Notes under the pieces: model-generated
Told to the model about the DNA's origin: nothing
Database searches by the model: none
Seen by the model: the letters and a program-made list of their open reading frames with translations, nothing else
Translations under genes and position numbers: made by a program
NCBI RefSeq assembly: GCF_048263515.1
Contig: NZ_JBLXEC010000019.1
Coordinates: 1 to 64,000 of the forward strand
From: Marinovum sp048263515
Lineage (GTDB): Bacteria > Pseudomonadota > Alphaproteobacteria > Rhodobacterales > Rhodobacteraceae
DNA: 64,000 nt
Direction of reading: 5' to 3'
Part shown: positions 1-8,839 of the stretch, piece by piece
Layout of the letters: each line of letters opens with the position of its first letter
How positions within the stretch are numbered: position 1 is the stretch's first letter

Positions 1-253
1 CTCGGGTGGTCAGTTCGAGAACCACTCCAAGGTGACGGACGCAGATGTCGGCGATCTCGCCCTTCCTGAAGAAACCGTGGCTCACGATGAAACGCGCGCG
101 CTGCCGCTCCGGCGCGGTAAACAGCTCGATGGTAGCGTTCACATGGGCCAGATCGTGCTTGGCACTGGCGATCTGCGCTTCGTAGGCCTTGATCTGGCCC
201 AGAATCTCGGCCCGCTTCTCGGTCAGGGTGTGGATGATCAATGGCTGCGTCAT
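1..253 (-). CDS. Hypothetical protein, N-terminal part (cut by window edge)
   Basis: An open frame reads leftward from an ATG at 251-253 and stays open to the window edge, giving 84 codons without a stop. The product starts MTQPLIIHTLTEKRAEI and is predicted to be mostly helical and charged. It carries a later stretch (ERQRARFIVSHGFFRKGE) that looks like a conserved core rather than random frame. I do not recognise a named family. It lies directly beside an IS3-type transposase remnant, so it may be accessory cargo. The remaining part lies outside the window. Confidence 0.5.
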   Translation of the reverse strand, partial: MTQPLIIHTLTEKRAEILGQIKAYEAQIASAKHDLAHVNATIELFTAPERQRARFIVSHGFFRKGEIADICVRHLGVVLELTTR

Positions 254-318
254 GCACCCATTCCAACCGAGAACCCTGCGCGCAGCCAGATGGGATTTTG
301 GTGCATTTGCTACCTAAG

Positions 319-549
319 ACCGAGCTCTTGAACGAGGAAATATTCGACACCCTGGACGATGCACGGCGCAAGCTGGCCTTGTGGCGCTACGACTACAACA
401 CGGTCAGGCCACACTCGTCGCTCGGCAACCAGACACCGCAGCAAGCGCGCCGAGCGCTCGAGCAATTTGAGGGCTCCGCGCCCGGCGCGTTTGCACCAGA
501 CGGGGAACCGGAATACCCAAATCCAACCTGCGACTCTCGTTATGAATGA
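319..549 (+). pseudogene. IS3-family transposase (OrfB) C-terminal remnant
   Basis: About 75 residues match the end of an IS3-group OrfB integrase. A 'LLNEEIF' segment is followed by the helix ending in YDYNTVRPHSSLG and the proline-rich tail 'TPQQARRAL', which is the usual 'DYN..RPHSSLG..TP' signature. The DDE catalytic core and OrfA are absent, and the frame upstream of about 319 has no transposase similarity, so this is a truncated relic. The sequence GGGGAGCAGGTCA just after the stop resembles the TGACCTGC-type termini of IS3-like elements. The boundary at about 319 is inferred from where similarity begins. Confidence 0.75.
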
Positions 550-558
550 GGAACCAGC

Positions 559-571
559 GGGGAGCAGGTCA
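559..571 (+). repeat. Possible right terminal inverted-repeat end of the IS3 remnant
   Basis: The 13 bases GGGGAGCAGGTCA lie 10 bases after the transposase stop and end in the AGGTCA seen at termini of several IS3-group elements. No matching left end (TGACCTGCTCC) was found in the window, in line with truncation of the element. Confidence 0.35.
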
Positions 572-1212
572 CACTCATTTCGCCAACCGAGCAATGTTGG
601 CACGGCGGGTGTTCGGCGAAGAAGAAACCTGAAGAATCGCGCAGAATGCGGCGAGATGGCGAAAAAGATAAGCTAAGTCAGCGCCTTGCTCTATTGACTA
701 CGTTCTCTGGTGGATAAGCGGGAAGCGTTTTTTTAGATTAGAACAGAACGATTCAGACTCACCTTTCTTCATTCTGGCGGACGGCCATGTCCTGACCATC
801 AGAACTGGAGATACACCATGACCAAGACCCTCACCGCCCACCCCGTTTTCGACATCAGCGCCTCAGCTGCCGGAGTCTGCCTGCAGCGTCTTGAGGCGAT
901 CTGTCCGCTTGACGCGTTTGACACCATCATCGATCCCGCCGCAGGGGGGCACGCTGTCGACCAGCCTGCGCAATCGCGCGCGCCAGACCTTGCACAGGCT
1001 GACCCGGCGCAGTCTGACCAAAGAGGCTTCTTCCCCGCTGGGCCTTTCTGTATCGCCTCTCGTCCCGAATTGCCCTTCTATCGGCCTTCATGGCGATGTC
1101 GCTTGTTCGGCGTCCCGGTGCAGCCGTTGCGGCACCGCGGGGTTCGGCGCCAGCCCTCGCAATCCGCGCGCGGCTGATGGACAAGGCCGGCGGGTTTTGC
1201 CAAGTTCCTTCC
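572..1212. other. Stretch without a clear gene between IS remnant and first intact gene
   Basis: Bases 572-817 hold nothing I can name. An ATG at 818 follows a fair ribosome site (GGAG, 8 bases upstream) and opens a 119-codon frame to 1177. Its first 40 residues (MTKTLTAHPVFDIS onwards) look protein-like, but the rest is arginine- and proline-rich in the way of out-of-frame GC-rich DNA. It may be a gene start truncated by the neighbouring mobile element. I do not call it as a gene. Confidence 0.3.
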
Positions 1213-2778
1213 ATGCATATTCCACGCCATGCCCTGCGGGCTTTGTTTGCCCTGATACTGTTGAGCGCGCCGGTTCGGGCCGGCGACCTCTATTTGACCG
1301 GGCAGGACATGGTCCCGGTGCAATCCGGAGTCTGGGCCGCCACCGGGCTTGAGCTGCCGGAGCCGGACGCCGCCCTCCCCCTCCTGGGCGCCCGCAACAC
1401 CCGGGACGGGGTGCGGCTTCTGCGACTCTACAACGCCCAACGGGAGGTCAACGGCTTTGCCGATATTGTCTATGACAATCGGGACCGCGGCCATTCGAGG
1501 CTGGACCCGGAGCTCTATCCACGGCTCACGCATCTCAAGTACGGCACCGATCTTGCCGCAAATGGTCTCGATTTCGGCCTCGCGGGCCGTATTTTCCTGC
1601 CGGCCGTGGTGCTGGGGAACTCCTCTGCCGCCATGGAGCGCGGCGCGGCCCCGCGCAGCCTGCCTCGCCTGGCGATGACCAGCCCCTTCTGGCGCGCGGT
1701 CAGCCCCTTGCTCTATGCCAACAATCACATCTACGTCTATCCGGAGCACCGCGATCATGATGCCACGGACCGTTTCCCGGTCAATTGGCCCTACATGATT
1801 GCAAGCCAGGGGTCTTCGGGCTCGGACCAGCCATTCCTGCATGCGCTCGCGCTGACCCTCGCGGCCCTGCCGCGTGAGACTTTTACCTTCCTGCGCGAAA
1901 ACGGCTTGGTGGCACCGACCCTGCAGATGATCCTGCGCCGCAACCTGGCGCCGGTCTCGACCCGTGAGGATTACCTGACCGGGCGCGCGCACCCCGTGGT
2001 CTTTGGAGCCGGGCAATTGCGCGCCGGCCAGATGGTCGCGCAGGCCGCCGACCTGCGTCCCGACGATGTCCCGCCAATGGTACGTTTGCGGGTCGTCGAA
2101 GAGGATTTCTCGGGCTCCGCGGGGCTGGCCGGGCTGGATGAACGCCTGCTCGACACGCCTGCCGCGATCGGGCGCTTGTGGCGCAGCTTCGCCTGGGAAC
2201 GCAGCCTGCTGGTGTCTGCCGAAGACACGATCGCGCCCAATGATCGGTCGCTGAGGTTCGAGTGGCGCCTGCTACGCGGCGATCCGGAGCGCGTCCGGAT
2301 CGAGCCGCAGGGGCCCGGAGGCCGCAGCGCCAGGATCCACATCGCCTGGCACGACCCCTGGACCGAGAGCGCGCCCGGCAGGAAAGCTCCGACAGAGCGC
2401 CTGATGTCACGTGTGGATATCGGGGTTTTCGCAAACAATGGCGTCCATGACAGCGCACCCTCCTTCATCTCTGTCGACTTCCCCGAACATCAGATCCGCC
2501 AGTACGCCACCTGGACGGGCGGCGAGAAACGGCTGCTGTCGATCGACTATGATGCCGAGGGGCGCGGCGCGTATTTCGACCCGCTGCTTTACTGGTCGGC
2601 CGCTTGGACGGATACGGCGCACTATCACAAGAGCGGTGTGATATCGGGGTGGGACCGGCAGGACACGGAAGGCGACGGCACAAAGTTCGTTGCCTATGAG
2701 GCGGATGCGGCGGCGACACTCTATGACATCGACACCACCAACGCGCGGATCCCGACCCTTCGTCACGTCGGACAGTGA
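1213..2778 (+). CDS. Exported protein of unknown function, 521 aa
   Basis: The ATG at 1213 gives a clear signal peptide (MHIPRHALRALFALILLSAPVRA, then GDLYLTG). A longer open frame upstream of it lacks protein character. The mature protein is about 500 residues, rich in Trp, Tyr and His, with no transmembrane segment after the leader. A C-terminal third around 'RLRFEWRLLRGD' and 'DIGVFANNGVHDSAPSF' suggests a beta-sandwich, as in proteins that appraise or bind polymers. I do not recognise the family or any catalytic motif. It ends 28 bases from a convergent YdcF-like gene. Periplasmic or secreted location is inferred from the leader. Confidence 0.75.
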   Translation: MHIPRHALRALFALILLSAPVRAGDLYLTGQDMVPVQSGVWAATGLELPEPDAALPLLGARNTRDGVRLLRLYNAQREVNGFADIVYDNRDRGHSRLDPELYPRLTHLKYGTDLAANGLDFGLAGRIFLPAVVLGNSSAAMERGAAPRSLPRLAMTSPFWRAVSPLLYANNHIYVYPEHRDHDATDRFPVNWPYMIASQGSSGSDQPFLHALALTLAALPRETFTFLRENGLVAPTLQMILRRNLAPVSTREDYLTGRAHPVVFGAGQLRAGQMVAQAADLRPDDVPPMVRLRVVEEDFSGSAGLAGLDERLLDTPAAIGRLWRSFAWERSLLVSAEDTIAPNDRSLRFEWRLLRGDPERVRIEPQGPGGRSARIHIAWHDPWTESAPGRKAPTERLMSRVDIGVFANNGVHDSAPSFISVDFPEHQIRQYATWTGGEKRLLSIDYDAEGRGAYFDPLLYWSAAWTDTAHYHKSGVISGWDRQDTEGDGTKFVAYEADAAATLYDIDTTNARIPTLRHVGQ

Positions 2779-2806
2779 AGGCCGGGTTCTGCAACGGGCC
2801 CTTCGC

Positions 2807-3445
2807 CTACCGGCCCCAGCAGAGCGCGGGTTCATTGCCGGGCCAGAGATCATCCGGCAGGAGCGTGATCGCCCATGTGGCAACGAACTGGCTGAATTCG
2901 TTCAGATCGAGGTTGAGCCTGTCATAGGGCTCCTCTGGGTTCGAGATCACCCGCACCACCGAAACCCGGCCGATCCCGTGCTGCAGCGCCACCGAGGCGC
3001 GGGCCATATGTTGCCGCGAGGTGATGAGGGTGACGGCATCCACATCCGGCTGGGTTTCCAGCCAGCAGGCGGCCTCGCGGGCGTTCTCGAGCGTCGTATG
3101 CGCATCCGGCGCGAGGATGATCTGCCCGGTGGCGAGCCAGTCGGTCTGGTATGAGCTCAGCTCGAACTGGTTGCGGAAGCGGGGGATGTTCAGCCCGGCA
3201 TCGCCGTTCACCCCGGTGATGAACAGCCGCTCCACCTCCTCGGAGGCCAAGAGATCGAGGCCGGTCCGGATGCGATCGAAATCGCCGGTGAAGACGATCG
3301 CGGTGGGCGGCAGGGCCCCGTTGCCCTGCGGCGGAGCCGAACGGGTCATGAAATCGAACAGAAGAAAAGCCAGAAGCACGGCCGCACTCCCTATCAGCGC
3401 CAGCACACGGGACACGAAAGTGACAATGTGAGAGATAATTCGCAA
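2807..3445 (-). CDS. YdcF/SanA-like DUF218 membrane protein
   Basis: The 212-residue product has one N-terminal membrane anchor (about residues 8-31) followed by a DUF218 fold. A 'AIVFTGDFDRI' strand-loop is followed by 'TLENAREAACWL', the conserved T/N-x-x-E-N segment, and 'VTLITSRQHMARA', the ITS..HM..A signature. DUF218 proteins such as SanA, YdcF and ElyC act at the membrane in envelope or polymer metabolism, and their substrate is generally unknown. The start is a TTG at 3443-3445 with a weak ribosome site, and a GTG 11 codons further in is possible. A second DUF218 protein occurs at 53405-54187. Confidence 0.8.
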   Translation of the reverse strand: MRIISHIVTFVSRVLALIGSAAVLLAFLLFDFMTRSAPPQGNGALPPTAIVFTGDFDRIRTGLDLLASEEVERLFITGVNGDAGLNIPRFRNQFELSSYQTDWLATGQIILAPDAHTTLENAREAACWLETQPDVDAVTLITSRQHMARASVALQHGIGRVSVVRVISNPEEPYDRLNLDLNEFSQFVATWAITLLPDDLWPGNEPALCWGR

Positions 3446-3616
3446 TAGCTACGACCCGCTTGAGACGGTCTTGTCAGGTTTCCTCGAAATACGCTGCCCG
3501 CTGCGCCCGTTCCGCACTGTCAGGCCCTGCCAGCGAATGGACCATCGCAGATTGCCGCCGGGGTTTCCAGTGCCCCGCAGCGTCGCCTTTTCGCAATCCG
3601 CGCGGCGCCGCGCCGC

Positions 3617-4240
3617 TCAGTCCTTGCGCGGGCGGAGATCGATCAGCAACGCGCCGATCCAGCCGCCCAGGAATCCGCCCAGGTGGGTTTCCCAGGCAAG
3701 CTGACCGCCCATGGCCCACCACATCACGAGGTTCAGCCCGATCAGCAGCCCGACCACCCGGGCCACGTCGCCCAAGCCTTCCCGATCGGTCTCGCGGTCC
3801 ACGTAGTGCCAGGCCAGAAGTGCGCCCAGCAGGCCGAACAGCGATCCCGAGGCGCCCACCATCGGGCGCAGGCCGGGGGCGAGCAGAGCAAAAGCCGCAG
3901 CCCCGCACAGGCTCGTCCCGATGAAGAGCAGCGCGAATCGGCTCTGGCCGACCCGTGCGGCAACCGCGCGGCCCAGCGACCAAAGGCTGATCATGTTCAC
4001 CAAGAGGTGAACCCACCCGCTGTGCAGGACGGCATAGGAAAAAAACATCACAAAAGGTTGCGCAGCATAGTTCGGCTTCCAGTTGTCCAGCAATCCTGGC
4101 CAGAAGGCGCCATAGTGATAGGCCAGCTGTCGCAAGCGCCCGGCGCCGAAGAGGCCGAGATCGCTCAGGATCAGCCCGGCTTCGATCACGCAGCAGACAG
4201 TGATCAGGCCGTAAAGAAACAGATTTTTCGGCCTCAGCAT
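3617..4240 (-). CDS. Rhomboid-family intramembrane serine protease
   Basis: This is a 207-residue polytopic membrane protein with about six transmembrane segments. It carries the rhomboid hallmarks: HLLVNM (His78, Asn82), the serine motif GASGSLFG (Ser131) and the histidine ETHLGGF (His186), which form the Ser-His dyad with an oxyanion Asn. I chose the ATG at 4238-4240 because the reading frame further upstream loses membrane character. It is divergent from the VPLPA-CTERM gene, 277 bases away. The length and motifs fit a classical rhomboid. I see no GlyGly-CTERM partner that would argue for a rhombosortase. A role in processing surface proteins of this locus is inference. Confidence 0.9.
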   Translation of the reverse strand: MLRPKNLFLYGLITVCCVIEAGLILSDLGLFGAGRLRQLAYHYGAFWPGLLDNWKPNYAAQPFVMFFSYAVLHSGWVHLLVNMISLWSLGRAVAARVGQSRFALLFIGTSLCGAAAFALLAPGLRPMVGASGSLFGLLGALLAWHYVDRETDREGLGDVARVVGLLIGLNLVMWWAMGGQLAWETHLGGFLGGWIGALLIDLRPRKD

Positions 4241-4416
4241 GGCTTCCTGCGTCTGTCGGGGGGCCGGACACCGAGGCGCCGCGCGGTCCGGCCCGTCAGG
4301 AAGCCTTGTCATGGCAATCGGCAGAAGCTGCAACCCTAAGGTTCCTCTCTGCCGCGTTTCCGGCCAAACCGCGTCTTGGGGCGCGCTGCCGCCCCGGGCC
4401 CGACCCTCCGGTTTTA

Positions 4417-4446
4417 TTGACAGAATAGGGGTCGAGGCCATATAGA
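4417..4446 (+). promoter_or_regulatory. Probable sigma-70 type promoter for the VPLPA-CTERM gene
   Basis: A perfect -35 box TTGACA (4417-4422) is followed after 18 bases by TATAGA (4441-4446). The start ATG of the VPLPA-CTERM gene lies about 70 bases downstream, with GAGGAAA as ribosome site. The region between -10 and gene is strikingly AT-rich compared with its surroundings. Confidence 0.6.
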
Positions 4447-4517
4447 TATAACAATGTATTTGTAGAATCGCCCCGATGGGTAGTCTCGTTGGCGCAACAG
4501 TTGTGAGGAAAATTATC

Positions 4518-5297
4518 ATGAATATAAAGGCAACTTTAGCTTTTGCTGCGCTGACTGCTTTTTTGGCTCCGGCAGCGATGGCGGTACCGATAATTGTGGA
4601 TGACTTCTCTGCGGCCGGTACGCGGATTGCAGATTTGCAAGGCAATCCCGCGTTCGTTGACGTGGCCGACGCCGGAATTCTGGGCGGAAACCGGTTCATG
4701 TGGGTGTCTACTGATGGCACCCAGGATTTGGGAACGGGTATCTCCGCCAACGGAGACGGGCAGGTCAACTTCAACAACGATACCGGCGCGACCGGCCAGG
4801 CCGTGTTGATCTATGATGGCGGGCCAGCGGGCCGCGTGAATCAGATGTTCAATTTCGCCGACAGCCCCACCAATCAGATCGGGGTCAACACCGGTGGTTT
4901 GGGAGGCGTGAACCTCGTGAAGGGGTCCGTCGGGACCACTAGCTTCAAGTTTGACATCCTGAGCTTCGATGCGGGAGGGATTGTTCAATTCTGGGCCTAT
5001 GCTTGGGATACCTTCGGAAACTTGGCAACCTACGACGAAGAGTTGGCAAATCCCGGTCCGCAGATTTCCATCGATAACAAACTCGGCCTGAGCCAGTTTA
5101 CTACCCCCGTCGGTTTTGACTGGACGTCGATCGGCGCGCTTGCGTTCTCGGTTGAATCGAAAACGCCTGAGTTTGACGGGGCGCTTGGTACGATTTCGGT
5201 CATCCCGCTGCCCGCCTCGGCCTTCCTGCTGCTCGGCGGTCTGGGCGGCTTGTTCGGTGTTTCCGCGGCTTCCCGTCGCCGGCGCCGCAAGGCCTGA
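4518..5297 (+). CDS. VPLPA-CTERM sorting domain protein
   Basis: The 259-residue secreted protein has a signal peptide ending in PAAMA (about residue 22). Its Gly/Asn/Asp-rich beta-type domain (about 23-225) resembles those of exosortase cargo proteins. The C-terminal sorting tail has the motif IPLPASAF, a glycine-rich hydrophobic helix and a terminal RRRRRK cluster (residues about 228-259). This tail is the cue recognised by exosortase XrtD, encoded at 27723-29384. The ATG at 4518 is preceded by GAGGAAA and by a strong promoter, and a hairpin follows the stop, so it is a monocistronic unit. The function of the mature domain is unknown. Surface attachment or release into the polysaccharide matrix is inferred from the tail. 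Confidence 0.92.
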   Translation: MNIKATLAFAALTAFLAPAAMAVPIIVDDFSAAGTRIADLQGNPAFVDVADAGILGGNRFMWVSTDGTQDLGTGISANGDGQVNFNNDTGATGQAVLIYDGGPAGRVNQMFNFADSPTNQIGVNTGGLGGVNLVKGSVGTTSFKFDILSFDAGGIVQFWAYAWDTFGNLATYDEELANPGPQISIDNKLGLSQFTTPVGFDWTSIGALAFSVESKTPEFDGALGTISVIPLPASAFLLLGGLGGLFGVSAASRRRRRKA

Positions 5298-5344
5298 GCC
5301 GGCGCTCCGAGCGCAGAACCTGCGGGTTCGCAGCTGAACAGATC

Positions 5345-5380
5345 AACATCCGCGATGAGCAAAGCTCGTCGCGGATGTTT
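5345..5380 (+). terminator. Strong hairpin after the VPLPA-CTERM gene
   Basis: A 16-base stem (5345-5360 with 5364-5379, one G-T type mismatch) closes a three-base AAA loop, 48 bases after the stop codon. Only a short TTT follows. A transcription terminator is the simplest reading. Confidence 0.6.
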
Positions 5381-5890
5381 CGCGTTTGAGGGAGAAGGCA
5401 GCCTGCACGACGGCCGGGGTCGGCTTGCCTCCTGCGCCCCATCCCCCGTCGCCCTCGAGATCGATCAACCGGCGATTCTGGCCGATGAATCGAAAAAATC
5501 ATCAAAACACGCCCCCGACATCGCCCTCTTGCGCGAGTTCTTGCCGGACCCTAGGAGGGTGTCTTGTTCGATTCCCGATGCGACGCTATTGAGGAATCAA
5601 GTTGGGGTAACAACCAAGACAGGCAAAGATAATGGGGCAGCTCATCAAGTCCACACAACATGCTGTGTATTCCGGTTCCTTGCGGGCAGGGTTAGCGCTC
5701 CCGCATCTTGGCCCGGAGCTTCGACGTCACGCCCGCTGAACGTGTGAGACGTCGGGTCTCTCTGTTTCTGGTTTAGATCAAGTTTTCTGTTTTCCGCCCA
5801 ATTGTCGCCCAACTTTTCGTGAAGGTTGGAATAACGACTTTATAACGGGCAAAAAAAACGGTCCCAAGACCCTCTAAGGGGCACGGGCAT
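5381..5890. other. Intergenic stretch before the aminotransferase fusion
   Basis: No convincing gene. Frames here are short and lack protein-like composition. The last 150 bases are AT-richer and end in AAGGGG about 10 bases before the ATG of the next gene, so the promoter of that gene probably lies here. I cannot place its boxes with confidence. Confidence 0.4.
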
Positions 5891-8548
5891 ATGGAGAGCA
5901 TGATGAACGGACTGAACCCTACGCGTGCGCGCCTCCTGGAAACCTTCGGGCTGGATCTGGAACTCGCCCACGGCTACGGATGCACGCTGCACGATACCGC
6001 CGGACGCGAGTACCTGGACTTCCTGTCACAGTACGGTGCACTGCCTTTTGGCCACAATCCCTCGCAAATCTGGAATGCGCTGCACGATCAGCAGAGCCTG
6101 ATGCGCCCCGCGATGGTCCAGCCATTGCGCGCTCTCGAGGCAGAGCGACTGGCCGACAGGCTGGCCAGCCTCGCCCCGCATGACCTGAGCGTGGTCTCGC
6201 TGGCGAACTCCGGCGCCGAGGCGGTTGAATCCTCGATCAAGCTCGCCCGGGCCCGCAGCGGTCGCGACCTCATCCTCTCGACCCACAACGGGTTTCACGG
6301 AAAGACAATGGGCGCTTTGTCGGCGACTGGCAAGCCCATGTATCAAAAAGATTTTGGCGGCCCCGCTCGCGACTTCGATTATATCGCCTTCGGTGATCTC
6401 GAGGCGCTGGAAGCCAGGCTCGCTGCAGACCATGAGAGCATCGCGGCCTTTATCGTCGAGCCGATCCAGGGCGAAGGCGGTGTGATCTGTCCTGCTGACG
6501 AGGGGTATCTCGACGGGATCATCGCGCTTTGCCGCAAATATGGCGTGTTGAGCATCATCGATGAGATCCAGACCGGGTTGGGCCGCACCGGCCGGCTTTT
6601 CGCCTGTGAGGAATGCGCGGTGGCGCCGGACATGCTGCTGCTCGGCAAGGCGCTGGGAGGCGGCATGATGCCGATCTCGGCGGTTGTCGTGCGCAGCGAG
6701 GTCTGGGACGACCGCTTCGGGTTCCTGCACAGCTCGACCTTTGCAAACAACAACCTTGCCTGCGCCGTTGCCAACGCCACGCTCGACATGCTGCTGCAGG
6801 ATGATCGTGCCATGGTGAAGAAGGTGGCGCGCAACGGGCAGTATTTCCAGGAGCAGCTGGAAGCGCTTCAGCAGCGTTTCCCCGAGGTGGTGAGCGGCGT
6901 GCGCGGTCAGGGCTTTATGCGCGGGCTGGAATTCCGCAAACCTTACGAGCGGGCCGATTCCGCCTCCATGGCCTTCTGCGGGCTGAACGGCGGCTTCATC
7001 GGGCTCCTGAGCTCCTATCTTCTCAATGTTCAAGGGGTTCTGACCGCGCCGGTGTTCAACGACGCCACGGTGATGCGCCTGCAGCCGCCGCTGATCGCGG
7101 GACAGGCAGAAATCGACCGCTGCATCACGGCCCTGGAGGCCGTCTGCGCGGTGCTGGACCGCGGCGATTACCATGCGCTCATGCAGCACCTGGTTTCGCC
7201 GAAGCGGCGCAGGCAACTCGCCGAAACACCACCCGCCATGCCCCAGCAGGGGCCGGCGCGGGGCGTCGGTGATGCGGCGCCGGGGCGCTTCTGTTTCCTG
7301 ATCCATTACACGCAGGAAGAGGATCTCCTGCGCTCCGATCCTTCCTTCGCCAATTTCACCGCCGAGGAACGCGCCACCTGGATGGAGTGGGTCAAACGTG
7401 TGGGGCCGGGCTTTGCATGGCCGGTGGCGGGAGGCGCCTCGCGCACCGGGGCCAAGGCCGAAGGCATGATCATGTCGGTGCCGCTGCTGCCCACGGACAT
7501 GATGGGCAAGGGCCGCAAGCAAGCCCGGACCATGATCCAGGCCTCTGCCGGTATGGCCGCCGAATTCGGCGCCAGCCGTCTCGGGCTCGGAGCCTTCACC
7601 TCGATCGCCACCAATGGCGGTGCGGCTGTTGCCGGTCGCGGGGTTCCGGTCACCAGCGGCAATACTCTGACCACTGTGTCCGGCGTGACCGCGCTGGAGC
7701 GCGCCGCCCGGCGTGTGGGGATCGATCCCGCAGGGGCACATGTGGTTGTTGTCGGGGCCACCGGCGCGATCGGGCGGTTGGCCAGTCTGATGCTTGCCCG
7801 CAAGGCCGGCAAGCTGACCCTTGTGGGCAATGCCGGAAACCGGCAGGCGCAGCAGTTCCTTGACCGGGTCACTGATGAGGTGGTCTGCACGCTGTCCAAC
7901 GAGCAGCCCACACCGAGAGTTGGCGCATTGAGCGCCTGCGTGCGGGGCCTGCTTCCCCCGCAAGGACCGGACATGATCAAAGGGGCTACCCAGGAGTTCG
8001 CCCGCGCTTGCGTCGAAAGCGGCCGCTCGGTTCCTCTCACTGGAACCACCGACCTGGCCGGCGCGCTCGAGACCGCAGATCTGGTGCTGGTGGCGACCAG
8101 TGCCGAGGTGACCTTCCTGGACCCGACACAGCTGCGCCCGGGAACGGTCGTCTGCGATGTGGCGCGGCCGCCGAATGTGGCGCAGGCGGATCTCTCTGAA
8201 AACGGTGTGCTGGTCTTTGACGGCGGCCTGGTGCGCCCCCCCTTCGAGGTCAACCTCGGGCCGTTCCAGAACCTCCCGGACGATCTGTGCTGGGGTTGTC
8301 TCGGCGAGACGATGCTCCTGGCGCTCGAGGGCGAGACCGACGATTACAGCCTCGGCCGTGATCTGAGCCTGGAGGGTGCCGATCGCATCTCCGAAATGGC
8401 CCGCCGCCATGGTTTCGAACCGGCAGAGCCGCAATGGTACGGCGAGATGCTGACCGATGCCGATTTCCAGCGCGTGGCTGAAGCGCTGATGCAACGTCAG
8501 GCAACCGCTGAATTCCCCGAGGCGAAGGCTATCTGGGCGGCGGAATAA
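5891..8548 (+). CDS. Class III aminotransferase fused to acyl-ACP-reductase-like domain
   Basis: An 885-residue two-domain protein. Residues about 10-430 are a class III (ornithine/acetylornithine type) PLP aminotransferase. The signs are NSGAEAVESSIKLAR, the NGFHGKTMGALS segment, EPIQGEGG, IIDEIQTGLGRTG and LGKALGGG with the PLP lysine at about Lys253. Residues about 465-885 resemble the cyanobacterial long-chain acyl-ACP reductase (AAR). They show LGAFTSI (about 566), the SGNTLTT segment, the Rossmann motif VGATGAIG (about 620), DGGLVRPPF, and a tail like the AAR end (CLGETMLLALE, then RISEMARRHGF). The AAR catalytic cysteine aligns with Thr752, with Cys755 three residues on. Reduction of an acyl thioester to an aldehyde followed by transamination to an amine is an inference. 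The true start could be the ATG at 5903. Confidence 0.85.
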   Translation: MESMMNGLNPTRARLLETFGLDLELAHGYGCTLHDTAGREYLDFLSQYGALPFGHNPSQIWNALHDQQSLMRPAMVQPLRALEAERLADRLASLAPHDLSVVSLANSGAEAVESSIKLARARSGRDLILSTHNGFHGKTMGALSATGKPMYQKDFGGPARDFDYIAFGDLEALEARLAADHESIAAFIVEPIQGEGGVICPADEGYLDGIIALCRKYGVLSIIDEIQTGLGRTGRLFACEECAVAPDMLLLGKALGGGMMPISAVVVRSEVWDDRFGFLHSSTFANNNLACAVANATLDMLLQDDRAMVKKVARNGQYFQEQLEALQQRFPEVVSGVRGQGFMRGLEFRKPYERADSASMAFCGLNGGFIGLLSSYLLNVQGVLTAPVFNDATVMRLQPPLIAGQAEIDRCITALEAVCAVLDRGDYHALMQHLVSPKRRRQLAETPPAMPQQGPARGVGDAAPGRFCFLIHYTQEEDLLRSDPSFANFTAEERATWMEWVKRVGPGFAWPVAGGASRTGAKAEGMIMSVPLLPTDMMGKGRKQARTMIQASAGMAAEFGASRLGLGAFTSIATNGGAAVAGRGVPVTSGNTLTTVSGVTALERAARRVGIDPAGAHVVVVGATGAIGRLASLMLARKAGKLTLVGNAGNRQAQQFLDRVTDEVVCTLSNEQPTPRVGALSACVRGLLPPQGPDMIKGATQEFARACVESGRSVPLTGTTDLAGALETADLVLVATSAEVTFLDPTQLRPGTVVCDVARPPNVAQADLSENGVLVFDGGLVRPPFEVNLGPFQNLPDDLCWGCLGETMLLALEGETDDYSLGRDLSLEGADRISEMARRHGFEPAEPQWYGEMLTDADFQRVAEALMQRQATAEFPEAKAIWAAE

Positions 8549-8572
8549 TCGCTGGCGTTCGGAACATGCTCT

Positions 8573-8604
8573 CCCCGCTCGAGGCGTGAACGCCTCCTGC
8601 GGGG
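8573..8604. terminator. Hairpin between convergent genes
   Basis: CCCCGC and GAGGCG (8573-8578, 8581-8586) pair with CGCCTC and GCGGGG (8591-8596, 8599-8604) around a TGAA loop and one small internal loop. It starts 25 bases after the aminotransferase-fusion stop. It could terminate transcription from that side. No T-tract is present. Confidence 0.5.
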
Positions 8605-8839
8605 CGTGTCATGTCTAGGAGACAGGACCCGCGGGCCCCCCGATGGTATGCCGACAGCGGGACGCACGGCGCCCTTTCCCCTTGCGAACGTCACTGCACC
8701 ACCGATCCTCGCTGAGCGCGCAGACGGAACGACTTGACGCTCCGGCCTGGCTAGACACCCGTCACCTGAAACCACGCCAGCTCTGCCTGGGGTCATGAGC
8801 CGCCACAGAGGCGCTTTCTGGACCTTGCCCCAAGGTCAT

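Noticed and set aside
3617..4240. Rhombosortase (GlyGly-CTERM processing) instead of a rhomboid
   Set aside because: No GlyGly-CTERM protein is visible, and the motif set and length fit an ordinary rhomboid. The nearby substrate has an IPLPA tail, which belongs to XrtD.
6026..8494. Long minus-strand open frame (about 820 codons) opposite the aminotransferase fusion
   Set aside because: It is antisense to a gene with unmistakable motifs. Its product is rich in His, Arg and Gly and has no family features, which is typical of a GC-rich shadow frame.
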